From positions 1-58,621 of the forward strand of contig CBFDCR010000030.1 of assembly GCA_965603365.1 (NCBI GenBank): 58,621 bases of DNA, read 5' to 3'. Position 1 is the first letter of the stretch. The number at the start of each line of letters is the position of its first letter. The stretch comes from JAHELQ01 sp965603365. GTDB taxonomy: Bacteria; Acidobacteriota; Aminicenantia; UBA2199. A program made the translations under genes and the position numbers. Below the pieces are notes generated by a model that was given only the letters and a program-made list of their open reading frames with translations, had not been told where the DNA came from and ran no database searches. Shown piece after piece: positions 43,629-52,478 of this stretch.

Positions 43629-43848
43629 CCGTCTAACAATCCTCCCTTAGATTACATTTATCTTCATCTTGACATGAACATCTATTTTCTTCATCTTTTC
43701 ATCTTTCCATTATTCCAACATTCCAATATTCCACCTCTCCCAAACGATTGTTTTGCATTTTGAAATGGTTGTTTTGCAATTTGCATTGATACCCTCTCGT
43801 GCTTTGGGGTGATTGCGGAAGAATTGCCAGGCAAAACCTTTGTTCTCC
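43629..43848. other. Intergenic stretch between MNT gene and repeat array
   Basis: AT-rich with no gene. It holds the second 44-bp repeat (43724-43767) and TTTTGCAATTTGCATTG after it. Confidence 0.5.
43724..43767 (+). repeat. 44-bp direct repeat, copy 2
   Basis: 41 of 44 bases match 42315-42358, same orientation, 1,409 bp apart, bracketing the toxin-antitoxin pair and the MNT gene. A half-copy, TTTTGCAATTTGCATTG, follows at 43772-43788. Confidence 0.85.
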
Positions 43849-44205
43849 CGAACTGAAATATTGAGGTCGCCAGCTCAATCGTTGATACTCGAATATGAAT
43901 CATCCAGGATTCAATATGAACGGTTGAATTTTGAAATTGAACCATTGATATTTGAATATGAATGGTTGAGGTTTGAATATGAATCGGTCAGGTTTCAATA
44001 TGAAACGTTGAGGTCTCAATATGAATGATTGAACTTTGAAATTGAAATATTGATATTCGAATATGAATCACTCAGGTTTGAATATGAATGGTTGAATTTC
44101 AAATATGAACCGATGATATTCGAATAAGAATTGCTGAGGTTTCAATATAAATCATTCAGGTCCGAGGGTGAATTGTTGAGGGCTGAATGTGAATTATCCA
44201 GGGAT
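43849..44205. repeat. 17 tandem units of an AT-rich 21-bp repeat
   Basis: Seventeen units of exactly 21 bp, consensus GAATATGAA-n3-TTGAGGTTT, with no indels; the first two units are the most diverged. In the + frame each unit is seven codons, giving heptads such as F-E-Y-E-W-L-R and F-E-I-E-P-L-I. A 71-codon open frame (43813-44028) covers the first half, and the heptad pattern continues past a TGA and a TAA. That could mean a decayed coding repeat or a non-coding array with chance heptads. It lies about 100 bp upstream of the promoter of the PAS kinase operon. Confidence 0.88.
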
Positions 44206-44307
44206 TAAAAAGAATTAGGGACCAACCAAAGACTTCTACACATCTATACCACAGAATTTAAAAATCACCCTGTCCCAGGTCTCTCAAAAAAACAACTTCG
44301 ATTTCTA

Positions 44308-44336
44308 TTGAAATCTATCTAAATTTCCTTTAAAAT
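44308..44336 (+). promoter_or_regulatory. Promoter of the kinase/receiver/membrane operon
   Basis: TTGAAA (44308-44313), 17 bp, TAAAAT (44331-44336). AAAGGAG lies before the ATG at 44373. Confidence 0.6.
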
Positions 44337-44372
44337 TATTATTCTGGAAGAAGAAAGGAGTAAGGAACTCCG

Positions 44373-46604
44373 ATGAATGGGTTTGATTTTACAAAAGAAG
44401 AAATTTTAAAATTTGCACAATTCCTGGGATTAGGATTTTACCGGGTGACTGAAAAGGGGCGATTTGTAGAATGCGATGCCAAAGCACGGGAAATTTTCGG
44501 TATCCCCCAAGAGGAAACCGATCTATCAAAGCACTCGATTATAGACCTATATGTAGTCCCGGCAGAAAGAGATCTCCGAATTCAAAAACTCATGCAGAAC
44601 AAGTGTAAACCTTCAAGCGGCACTCTCTCTCTGAGAATTAAAGGTGAAAATAAGCTCCTGCTCGATATTTGTAGATATGACGAATCGTACAAGGATAAGG
44701 GAAAGTTTGTCAGTTTAGTCTCAGGAATTGAGGAAGGCACGATATTTCCCAAAATGTTTGATACGTTTCCTATGGGACTGTACGAGGTGGATGATAAGGG
44801 CAAAGTTGTTCGGGTAAATAAGAAATTTGTAAGGGTTCTTAAATATAAAAGCGAAGATGAAATACTTAAAAGAAATATTAAAGAATTTTATGAAAATAAG
44901 GCTGATCTTAAACGGTTTATTGGTAAAGTCAAAAGGAAAGGCTTTTCCCATGAAATTATAAAATTAAGAGACGCCGATAATAAAATTATTGAGGTGGAGT
45001 GCTTTTCCCAGATAATCAATGAGTTTGGTAAAGCACGCTGGGGCATGATAAACGACGTAACGGAACGCATGCGTTCTGTTCGGACGGTTGAAAGAATGCC
45101 AACCGGCTTTTATCATATAGAACATCCTGAAAATGACAGAAATCATAAACACGAGCGTATAACCCAATGCAATGACCGCTTTGCCCAAATTTTGGGATTT
45201 GAGAAAGCGCAGGATGCCATTGGTAAAAATATGGTGGAGCTCTTCCACATCGACAAAGAAATCGGCGAAAAGTACTTCGGGGATCTATATTCAGCAGATG
45301 AGTATGATCAACCTTTATTAAATTATCCCTTTAAAACCAGAAGAATTAACGATGGTGCAATTATTTATATATCAATAGATTCTCATCTGGTCAAAGACGG
45401 TAGTGGCAATGTGATTGGCAGGGAAGGGACAATTCGTGATGTTACTGAGGAAATTGAGTTAAAGAATCAAATGGAGAAAATCCAGGAAAGTCTGAAAAAA
45501 ACCACTGCCGATATAAACAAACTCATACATACATTTCTTCATCCTGTTGTTAAATTTGCCGGAAACTCGGAGGTGCTGCATCAACTGGGCGATGTGCTGC
45601 ACAGAACCATCCAACCGGTAATGCCGTCAACCTCAGATTTCAAAGAATCAGGTAAAAGACTGCTGACTGAACTTATTGAATTAAGGGATACACTCCCTGA
45701 TACTGATGAAAAAAGAGAGATCTTTCACGAGGAGGATATACATAAACCTTTAGTTGTATCTACACTAAAGGAAAAATTGACAAAAATAGTGAATACTTTT
45801 GACTACAGTTTACATACGGAAAGCAGTAAAATATTATTAGATAATACGATCAGGGACACGGCATTATGGATTTTGGCGGAATTAAACCGGATTAATTATT
45901 TACAGCAAAGTAAGCTGAAATCCTTAATTAAAGAAGATTTCATTGAATTTCTACAGGGTATTCTCTTTAAGTATCTCATTCGGGATGCTAAAATTTTAAT
46001 GGCAGAAACCGAAATAATGAAACGGGAAGTAGAAGCGTTTCGTGCTTATATCGGTCTGGGAAAGGAAAGAAGAATTTCATTTGTGAAACGTGATATAGGT
46101 AAAATATTAGAAGAAAACATCGAACGATTTAGGCCGATCCTTTCAGAAAGGGGACTCGAAATTGTATATAAACATAGAAACAACCTGGAAGCCGAAGTAT
46201 CGCCCAACGATATTGACCGGATTATATGTAACCTCTTTCACAATGTTAAAAAGTATTCTTACGCAGGAGAAGGTCGGTTTTTCAAAGTTATAGCCAGAGA
46301 ATTACAACCAGCCAATATGGTTGAATTTTTTATTGAAAGTTTCGGCATCCCTATAAAAAAAGAAGAAATAGAGAGTGGGCGCATTTTTGAATTTGGTTAT
46401 CGTGGTGAGTTGGCCGTTAAAAGCGATAGAGACGGGACCGGGGTTGGGCTCGCCGATGCCAGGGATATTGCCGAGGCCCATGGAGGTACATTAATATTAA
46501 CCAGTAGACCCGCAGCAGAGGAAACCGATCCACCAGAATATAAAGTCCCTTATGTGACGAAAGTTACGATAAGAATCCCTAAAGCTAGAAAAACAAAGGA
46601 GTAA
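44373..46604 (+). CDS. Soluble triple-PAS sensor histidine kinase, atypical
   Basis: 743 aa with no membrane helix. Three PAS domains: about 12-120 (GLGFYRVTEKGRFVECD), about 128-235 (FPMGLYEVDDKGKVVRVNKK, ending NDVTERM) and about 245-365 (ending IRDVTEEIE). Residues about 370-590 are all helical and replace a normal HisKA; the nearest His candidates are in NKLIHTFLHPVVKF, with no H-E-x-R/N box. The ATPase domain (about 600-735) has the N box NLFHNVKKYSY and the G2 box DGTGVGLADARDIAEAHGG. The operon is AT-rich relative to neighbours. The next gene, a receiver-like protein, starts 4 bp after the stop. Confidence 0.82.
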   Translation: MNGFDFTKEEILKFAQFLGLGFYRVTEKGRFVECDAKAREIFGIPQEETDLSKHSIIDLYVVPAERDLRIQKLMQNKCKPSSGTLSLRIKGENKLLLDICRYDESYKDKGKFVSLVSGIEEGTIFPKMFDTFPMGLYEVDDKGKVVRVNKKFVRVLKYKSEDEILKRNIKEFYENKADLKRFIGKVKRKGFSHEIIKLRDADNKIIEVECFSQIINEFGKARWGMINDVTERMRSVRTVERMPTGFYHIEHPENDRNHKHERITQCNDRFAQILGFEKAQDAIGKNMVELFHIDKEIGEKYFGDLYSADEYDQPLLNYPFKTRRINDGAIIYISIDSHLVKDGSGNVIGREGTIRDVTEEIELKNQMEKIQESLKKTTADINKLIHTFLHPVVKFAGNSEVLHQLGDVLHRTIQPVMPSTSDFKESGKRLLTELIELRDTLPDTDEKREIFHEEDIHKPLVVSTLKEKLTKIVNTFDYSLHTESSKILLDNTIRDTALWILAELNRINYLQQSKLKSLIKEDFIEFLQGILFKYLIRDAKILMAETEIMKREVEAFRAYIGLGKERRISFVKRDIGKILEENIERFRPILSERGLEIVYKHRNNLEAEVSPNDIDRIICNLFHNVKKYSYAGEGRFFKVIARELQPANMVEFFIESFGIPIKKEEIESGRIFEFGYRGELAVKSDRDGTGVGLADARDIAEAHGGTLILTSRPAAEETDPPEYKVPYVTKVTIRIPKARKTKE

Positions 46605-46607
46605 TCA

Positions 46608-47090
46608 ATGGAAATCGAAAAGATCTTGTGGTTGGAAGACCAGTACGAGGATTTTAGTGCTTACCGAGGTGCGTTATTTCGGTCCGGTTATATAGTTGAA
46701 TTTGTCCCTTCTGTTTCCGAAGCCATAGAAAAAATAAGAGAAAGTAAATATATCGCATATATATTCGATATAAAAGTCCTACCCGGAGATGAAGGGGAAT
46801 TGATAAAGCTCGATAAAGAGAAACGAACAGAGTATTCCGACTTTGATTCCAATTTAGGCTTTGAGCTGCTTCATTCACTATTTGATCCTGACAATGCAAG
46901 AGTAATACTTGACCCCCCAATTAAGATCGATCCCCAGAAAGTTATCGTATTTTCGGTGGTATATGATAAAGCAGAGGAAATTTCATCCCTCGGAATTCCA
47001 GAAGATCAAATAATATACAAATCTTCCAGTGATTTAAATACTCTTCCACAGCTTATAAAAAAGATTGAAAATGAAAGAGAAAAAAAATAG
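46608..47090 (+). CDS. Divergent single-domain receiver
   Basis: 160 aa. A receiver fold can be traced: acidic pair in ILWLEDQYEDF, phosphoacceptor Asp in AYIFDIKVLPG, and the conserved Lys in IIYKSSSD. An insert of about 30 residues (GELIKLDKEKRTEYSDFDSN) lies after the Asp. No output domain follows, so the signal must pass to another protein, most simply the membrane protein encoded next (20-bp overlap). Confidence 0.7.
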   Translation: MEIEKILWLEDQYEDFSAYRGALFRSGYIVEFVPSVSEAIEKIRESKYIAYIFDIKVLPGDEGELIKLDKEKRTEYSDFDSNLGFELLHSLFDPDNARVILDPPIKIDPQKVIVFSVVYDKAEEISSLGIPEDQIIYKSSSDLNTLPQLIKKIENEREKK

Positions 47091-48336
47091 AATAACGATC
47101 ACAATAATTTTTACGATTATTATCATCGGCTCAATTTTAATTGCTTATAATATAAAAAATTCGCCGTCTAATTTACCTCTGGCTGTGTTTTCTATAGCCT
47201 GCACCATCTTAATAGCTTCATTGGCATTACCCAGTCTCCTGGGAATATCTGACAGTAAAATCGTTAAAGGTCTATTTTTCATACTATATAACGACTTCAT
47301 TCATATCTTTTTCCCCATCTATCAAGCTATGCTGGCTGTGGTCGCCTTAATTACCGAATACTCTCAAGCTGGGAGCAATTTTCACACTTTTATGTCGCGT
47401 CTTTTACTGGTATTGATGATTTTTGATCTTTTCTACATACTCCTCTATTTGCATTATCTCATCAATGTAATTGGCTCACCCGGCAAAATGCTGAGGATAT
47501 TTGAAAATCGCATCTTGAATAAGATCAAGAGACGAACGAAAAAGGGGCGTGAAGAAGAAATTTATTCTGAAATTCAAATGCTGGTAAAAATTTCAAAAGA
47601 TACATGTATGGGTGATGAGAAATCTGCTGCTTTAAGTATTTTTAATAAATTACTGGAAGAAATAACCCGACTCCCTGCAAAAAGTGAAAATATTCCAACT
47701 GAGTGGCAATATAAATTGTGGAAATTATTGATAGAAAATGTCTCAGAGATATGCCATAACCATAACGACTTATATTCAGCTAATGATAAGAACGTATCCA
47801 GAGCGATAGACATTCTAAATAATTCCTGGCAATTAATAACTCATTGGCGTAAAACCGGTTTTGATTATACGATATTTACCAGAACTCTAAAGAAGATTGC
47901 CTATCTTGCGATTAAGAAAAGTTACAATGATAGTGTCCATAAAGTTGTAGCTGTGCTTGGTAAAATGGGGGAGCAAGCCCTTTCCAACCAGGCGACGCCT
48001 CACGTAACGCCGTCTGAAATCGCCTCTGATATGGCTGAACTGGGGATCTTTGGTGCTAAAGCAGGTAAAGATGATTTAACGTATCAACTGATCAATCATT
48101 TGCTCAGTTTTTATAACATCTCCCAAAAAGAAGAGTACCTTTTCTGGACTTTACGTCTAATGTCGTTTATCTGGGATAACAATAAGGATGCGCTGGAAGA
48201 TTTAGGCAGACACTTAATCGAGATGGAGAGGATTGAGATCGAAAGCGCTGTGGAATACGGTTCAATATGCTATCTAAGAGAGACCGTGCGCATTAAAAGA
48301 TTTCTTGATGCCGTCGCAAATCTACCATCTGAATAA
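47071..48336 (+). CDS. Four-span membrane protein with helical cytoplasmic domain
   Basis: 421 aa from the ATG at 47071, inside the end of the receiver gene. Four membrane helices at about 6-140: ITIIFTIIIIGSILIAY, LAVFSIACTILIASLALP, a longer hairpin around FIHIFFPIYQAMLAVVALI, and LLLVLMIFDLFYILLYLHYL. After a basic stretch (NKIKRRTKKGREEE) comes an all-helical region of about 260 residues. No family is recognised. It is the likely output or partner of the kinase-receiver pair. Confidence 0.65.
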   Translation: MKEKKNRITITIIFTIIIIGSILIAYNIKNSPSNLPLAVFSIACTILIASLALPSLLGISDSKIVKGLFFILYNDFIHIFFPIYQAMLAVVALITEYSQAGSNFHTFMSRLLLVLMIFDLFYILLYLHYLINVIGSPGKMLRIFENRILNKIKRRTKKGREEEIYSEIQMLVKISKDTCMGDEKSAALSIFNKLLEEITRLPAKSENIPTEWQYKLWKLLIENVSEICHNHNDLYSANDKNVSRAIDILNNSWQLITHWRKTGFDYTIFTRTLKKIAYLAIKKSYNDSVHKVVAVLGKMGEQALSNQATPHVTPSEIASDMAELGIFGAKAGKDDLTYQLINHLLSFYNISQKEEYLFWTLRLMSFIWDNNKDALEDLGRHLIEMERIEIESAVEYGSICYLRETVRIKRFLDAVANLPSE

Positions 48337-48363
48337 ACCAATAGCTGGCTGCTTATATTTTCG

Positions 48364-48579
48364 TCAGGTTTTGGGGGCTTTGATTTTTTTGAGGCGGTAG
48401 TCTTTGATGGGGAGACCGGCTATGCCGTAGTTTTGGGGGGGCATTTCGTCGAGGATGATGCGGACGCTTTCGGGGGGGACGTCGAGGGTGTCTATTACTG
48501 CGTGGGTAACGTTCTTGATTAATTTTTTTTTGGTCTCCGGGTCCCGGCCTTCCAGTAGATGAACCGTGACAATGGGCAT
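48364..48579 (-). CDS. 4-oxalocrotonate tautomerase family protein
   Basis: 71 aa. After Met removal the N-terminal Pro (MPIVTVHLLEGR) is the catalytic base. KKKLIKNVTHAVIDTL and SVRIILDEMP complete the fold. These small hexameric enzymes isomerise enols; the substrate is unknown. It has AGGAGG upstream and shares a strand with the next three genes. Confidence 0.88.
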   Translation of the reverse strand: MPIVTVHLLEGRDPETKKKLIKNVTHAVIDTLDVPPESVRIILDEMPPQNYGIAGLPIKDYRLKKIKAPKT

Positions 48580-48594
48580 ATGTTCCTCCTTTTT

Positions 48595-49221
48595 TTAAGA
48601 TTTGAATGTTAGTTTGAGGTGGCCGGCGCTTTTTTGGGTGAGGGCGCGGGTGACGTCCTGGAGGGCTGGTAGGGGTATGTGGAGGCGCAGGTGTACGCCC
48701 TGGTCGGTGTAGTGCTGGGACAAAATGTCCAGGGAGAAGGTCTTGACCAGGTGCATGACTTCGCCGGTGAAGTCGTAGGGGAAGGTCAGGCTGGCCTCCT
48801 TTTTTACTACCGATAACAGCGGTTGGGAGCGGGCCAATACCAGTTGGGCGGCCGCGGCATAGGCCCGGGCCAGGCCGCCGGTGCCCAGTTTGGTGCCGCC
48901 GAAATAGCGCACCACTGCGGCCAGCACATTGAGGTAATCCCTGCCCTTGATTTCGTTGTAGATGGGCAGCCCGGCGGTGCCGGAGGGCTCGCCGTCGTCG
49001 TTATAACGGAAATAGTCCTCCCGGCCCTCTCCTAAGCGAAAGGCAAAGCAGACATGGCTGGCGTCGTGGTACTGCTTTCGCAGCCGGGCAATCTCTGCCT
49101 CGGCCTCGGCCTGGCTGGCCACGGGAAACAGGTAGGCGATAAAGCGGGAGCCCTTCTCCTTTAATTCTAGCGGGCCGTACCTGCGGTCCACCGTCAAAAA
49201 TTCCGTATTCTTTTCAACCAT
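48595..49221 (-). CDS. IMPACT (YigZ/UPF0029) family protein
   Basis: 208 aa. The family core is clear: KEKGSRFIAYLFPV, DASHVCFAFRLG, RYNDDGEPSGTAGLPI and VVRYFGGTKLGTGGLARAY. YigZ proteins are linked to translation or stress control, with unclear biochemistry. The C-terminal ferredoxin-like domain is present. It ends 15 bp before the tautomerase. Confidence 0.93.
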   Translation of the reverse strand: MVEKNTEFLTVDRRYGPLELKEKGSRFIAYLFPVASQAEAEAEIARLRKQYHDASHVCFAFRLGEGREDYFRYNDDGEPSGTAGLPIYNEIKGRDYLNVLAAVVRYFGGTKLGTGGLARAYAAAAQLVLARSQPLLSVVKKEASLTFPYDFTGEVMHLVKTFSLDILSQHYTDQGVHLRLHIPLPALQDVTRALTQKSAGHLKLTFKS

Positions 49222-50232
49222 TTATCCGTCGGCGGTCTGGCCCTGGCAGGAGGATCCGCAGCCGGCAGTGCAGCCATAGCAGTGGTTGGCGATCACAATT
49301 TGCCGGTTCCGGAGTCGATCGAGGTCAAAGTCGTCGATATGATCGGGGGCACCGTGATTAACGGGCAAGGCCAGCATCTGGTTAAAGTCGCAGTCGTAGA
49401 GGGCGCCGTCCCAGCCCACCGAAACGGTGGTCTTACACATCACCCTGTCCACGGCAGCCGGGTTAAAGGCATTCACCATCTCGCTCATATAATCCTCGAA
49501 ATTCCCCGTTTTGAGCAGATACTCCAGGTAGCGGCCCACCGGCACATTGGTGATACAAAACAGATTGTTGAATACAACACCGTACTCCTGCCCCAACCGC
49601 CGCCGGTACTCGTGTTCCAGTGCCTCTTGTGAACCCGGCAGGTAGGCGCCCACCGGGTTGTGCACGATATCCAGAATCAAGCCGCTGTCCTCCTGGCCGT
49701 ATCCTTTACGGTTTAAAACCTTGATCATCTCCACGATGCCCCTGAAGGCTCCTTCCCCCCGCTGCTTATCGGTGCGGTCTTGCCGGTAGTGGGGCAAGGA
49801 GGCGACGACTTCCACCCTGTTGTTTACATAAACATCGATCAGGTGCTCATATTTCTCATCTAAAAGGATCAGGAGATTGGTACGCACGATCAGGCGCCGC
49901 TCAAACGGCCCCACCTCTTCGATGAACCACGACAGGTGGGGATTCATCTCCGGCGCTCCGCCGGTGATATCTACGGTGGGGATAGCGGATGCCCCAAAAA
50001 TTTCCAGGCATGCCTGCAATACCTCCCGGGACATCACCTCCCGTCGGTCGGGTCCGGCCTCCACATGACAGTGCCGGCAGCGAAGGTTGCAGACCTTGCC
50101 CACATTGATCTGCAAAATATCCACGCCGGTTGACGTCAGCGGACTGCGGCCGATCTGCTCTATTTTATCGGCAAAAGAGGGATTGGGCCCGATATCCCGG
50201 AGGGTTTGCAGTTGCTTCTGCTGTTCCATCAT
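49222..50232 (-). CDS. arsS: Arsenosugar biosynthesis radical SAM protein ArsS
   Basis: 336 aa. Radical SAM cluster motif NVGKVCNLRCRHCHVEAGPD (C-x3-C-x2-C) near residue 48, then VDITGGAPEMNPH, and the C-terminal Cys-rich DUF3641 end CYGCTAGCGSSC. ArsS joins a deoxyadenosyl unit from SAM to dimethylarsenite in arsenosugar formation. No ArsM or ArsR is in the window, so the arsenic link is by family only. It overlaps the peroxidase-like gene by 4 bp. Confidence 0.88.
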   Translation of the reverse strand: MMEQQKQLQTLRDIGPNPSFADKIEQIGRSPLTSTGVDILQINVGKVCNLRCRHCHVEAGPDRREVMSREVLQACLEIFGASAIPTVDITGGAPEMNPHLSWFIEEVGPFERRLIVRTNLLILLDEKYEHLIDVYVNNRVEVVASLPHYRQDRTDKQRGEGAFRGIVEMIKVLNRKGYGQEDSGLILDIVHNPVGAYLPGSQEALEHEYRRRLGQEYGVVFNNLFCITNVPVGRYLEYLLKTGNFEDYMSEMVNAFNPAAVDRVMCKTTVSVGWDGALYDCDFNQMLALPVNHGAPDHIDDFDLDRLRNRQIVIANHCYGCTAGCGSSCQGQTADG

Positions 50233-50576
50233 AAATCCTTTTTCTTGATGATTTTTCTCATTTGTGTCGAGTGCACCAGGCTAATACCGGCCATCATGGC
50301 TGCCCCCACATGAACGGCTTCCATCATCTCCTCTTTAGACACACCGATGGACAAACACTTGTTGGTGTAGGCATCGATGCAGTAGGGACAATTCTGGGTG
50401 GCTGCCACAGCCAAAGCGATCAGGGCCTTTTCCCGCTCGGTCAACTCGCCGCCTGCGGTGACGGCGTTGTAATAGCTAAAAAATTTTTCCGCCAGTTCCG
50501 GCGAATACTCCCCGATATTACCAAAATCCAAAAGATCCTTCTTCTCGTAATAATCGCCCATTTCATCATCCTCCAT
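50229..50576 (-). CDS. AhpD-like (CMD family) protein linked to ArsS
   Basis: 115 aa. Carboxymuconolactone-decarboxylase fold with the redox pair in NCPYCIDAYTNKCL and the downstream HVGAAMMAG. Such peroxidase-like proteins accompany arsS genes. It either starts at 50576, leaderless, or at the in-frame ATG at 50561, which has GGAGG eight bases before it; the second is translationally better. Confidence 0.88.
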   Translation of the reverse strand: MEDDEMGDYYEKKDLLDFGNIGEYSPELAEKFFSYYNAVTAGGELTEREKALIALAVAATQNCPYCIDAYTNKCLSIGVSKEEMMEAVHVGAAMMAGISLVHSTQMRKIIKKKDL

Positions 50577-50582
50577 AAGGAC

Positions 50583-50611
50583 ATTGTAATATAAATCGAC
50601 CCTGCTGGCAA
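50583..50611 (-). promoter_or_regulatory. Promoter of the arsS operon
   Basis: On the minus strand TTGCCA (50606-50611), 17 bp, TACAAT (50583-50588). The first ATG comes 6 bp later, so transcription should begin at or next to it. Confidence 0.6.
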
Positions 50612-50680
50612 GGAGTTAGAGGTTAATACCGATGATCGAAAATTTTTTTCTATAAAAGAACCAAACAGTGGATTTTGCTG

Positions 50681-50686
50681 TATAAT
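50681..50686 (+). promoter_or_regulatory. -10 box of the VWFA-related gene
   Basis: A consensus TATAAT at 50681-50686 with a poor -35 region. GGAGG at 50708 and the ATG at 50719 follow. Confidence 0.4.
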
Positions 50687-50718
50687 TAGAGTGTAAACAT
50701 GACTTGTGGAGGCAAACG

Positions 50719-52305
50719 ATGATATTAAGAGATCATAAATTAAGCCATTTCCTGGTGTTCCTGTTCAGCCTGACCCTGGCCGGGGCCCGGGCCATCTCCC
50801 AGGAGCCGCTGCGCTACGACGTGGCGGTGGATGTGAAGGTGGTGCCCATCTTTGCGGTGGATGCAGAGGGAAATCCGGTCTACGATTTAACCCAGGCAGA
50901 GCTGGAGTTGTTCGTGAACGATAGGCTTGTCACCATTGCCGATTTCCAGCGGTATACGTTCGAGGATATTCAAGAAATAGAAAAAACCGTAAAAACCGAG
51001 GGGAAAAAAGCTAAAGCAAAACCCCTCAAACAAACGGAGCGGGTGGTCTTCATCATCATCGATTCCATCTATAACAGCAACTACGGGTTCCGGCGCAGCA
51101 AGAAGATCGCCGAAGACCTGATCCGCAGCGGCCCGCCGGGAGATACGGTTATCCTGCTGCAAAACACGCCGGCCGGGGGCTTGAACTTCATCGCCTCATC
51201 CCGGAAGGACCACCAGGACATCTTTAACAAACTCCAGAAAATGAACTTGCCCCATGAAAAATGGAGCCGGGACATCTTTCAATCCCGGGCCTACGACCAG
51301 TTTACCGATTTTGGCCTGCGGGACTCGGCCGCGGCCAGCCGCAGCCTGAAATTGCTGCAAAACCAGCAATTGGCAGTGGAGCGGATGCGCTACCAGAACC
51401 AGGTCAAGTACTTCGGCCGTTCGCTTTCGCAGCTCAAGTATGCCCTCAACACCATCACCAGGCCCAAGATCGTGTTCCTGATCTCCGAAGGCATTGCCAG
51501 GGGCGCATTTAATGCCTCCCTGGGGGAATCGGAGCCGGATTGGGGCAAGAACTACTCGGTATTGCTGGCCCCGGAAAAGACGGTCCGGGACACGGCCATA
51601 CCTTTAAACACCCGCCTGTTCAAATACCTGATGGACGTGGTCAAGGCCATCAACCGGGGCGGCAGCGTGCTCTATGCCATCAACCCGGCCCGGGTCAAAC
51701 ACGACCGGGAAAACATGGGTGACCTGAGCCTGATGACCCTGTCGGGCGAGAGCGGCGGCCAATATTTTGCCGGTTCCGATATCGAAACCGTGGTCAAAGA
51801 GATCCGCAAGAACACCGCCGCCTACTATGAACTGATCTTCTCCCTGCGAAGCGTGGCCAGCCAGACGATGGATATAAAGGTTACCTGTAAACGGCCGGGG
51901 GTAAAAATCCATACCCTCAACCACGCGGAACAGGAAAATGCCTATGCCTATATGGAACCGCTGAAAAAGAAACTCTTTGCCCTCGACGTGGTGAACCGGG
52001 GCAACTGGAGCCGCATCGTGGGCAAGGTGGTGCAGTTTAAGGCCCACAAGACCGATATGGAAAAAACCGCCCATAAAATCCTTTACAACGTCACCATCCC
52101 CCTGCCCAGGAAAATGCAGCACCACGACCTGGATGTCTTTATCCTCATCATCCAGCCGGAATCCCAGAAAGTGGATATCCGTCTAGCCAACAGGAAATTG
52201 AAAGATAAGGTCACCTTCAAAATCCAGGCTAAGGAAAAACAGCAGTTGTACTTTGTCATCGTGGAGCCAAAGAACACCTACTGCATCTACAACCGGATTC
52301 AATAG
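50719..52305 (+). CDS. Secreted VWFA-related domain protein
   Basis: 528 aa from the ATG at 50719 (GGAGG before it). Signal peptide (FLVFLFSLTLAGARA). VDVKVVPIFAVDAEGNPV then DLTQAELELFVNDR is the beta-sandwich that precedes the VWFA-related domain in Acidobacteria-type proteins. The A domain has VVFIIIDSIYNSN, with the DxSxS metal site degenerate. LSGESGGQYFAGSDIETVV is the usual closing motif. The last 150 residues are beta-rich. Surface or periplasmic; partner unknown. It shares its style with the protein at 38678. Confidence 0.85.
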   Translation: MILRDHKLSHFLVFLFSLTLAGARAISQEPLRYDVAVDVKVVPIFAVDAEGNPVYDLTQAELELFVNDRLVTIADFQRYTFEDIQEIEKTVKTEGKKAKAKPLKQTERVVFIIIDSIYNSNYGFRRSKKIAEDLIRSGPPGDTVILLQNTPAGGLNFIASSRKDHQDIFNKLQKMNLPHEKWSRDIFQSRAYDQFTDFGLRDSAAASRSLKLLQNQQLAVERMRYQNQVKYFGRSLSQLKYALNTITRPKIVFLISEGIARGAFNASLGESEPDWGKNYSVLLAPEKTVRDTAIPLNTRLFKYLMDVVKAINRGGSVLYAINPARVKHDRENMGDLSLMTLSGESGGQYFAGSDIETVVKEIRKNTAAYYELIFSLRSVASQTMDIKVTCKRPGVKIHTLNHAEQENAYAYMEPLKKKLFALDVVNRGNWSRIVGKVVQFKAHKTDMEKTAHKILYNVTIPLPRKMQHHDLDVFILIIQPESQKVDIRLANRKLKDKVTFKIQAKEKQQLYFVIVEPKNTYCIYNRIQ

Positions 52306-52377
52306 ATTTTGACTGCATATTTTAAAGTTTTTAACCGCGTGTCTAAACGTGATAGGGGTATATTTTTCAAGATTGCC

Positions 52378-52406
52378 TTGACTTTTAGAGGTAAACTCAT
52401 TAATAT
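52378..52406 (+). promoter_or_regulatory. Promoter of the GAF kinase operon
   Basis: TTGACT (52378-52383), 17 bp, TAATAT (52401-52406), in an AT-rich palindromic setting (ATTAATATTAAT). The leader to 52479 is about 65 bases. Confidence 0.55.
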
Positions 52407-52478
52407 TAATATATTGAGGCTGCAAAAATTGTCCGTATTAATCCCGATAGACTTTAAAATCGACCCGGATGAATTAAG

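Noticed and set aside
43813..44028. 71-aa heptad-repeat protein
   Set aside because: It starts outside the array without a ribosome site, and the pattern continues past stops, so it is more likely a by-product of the 21-bp period; kept only as a finding.
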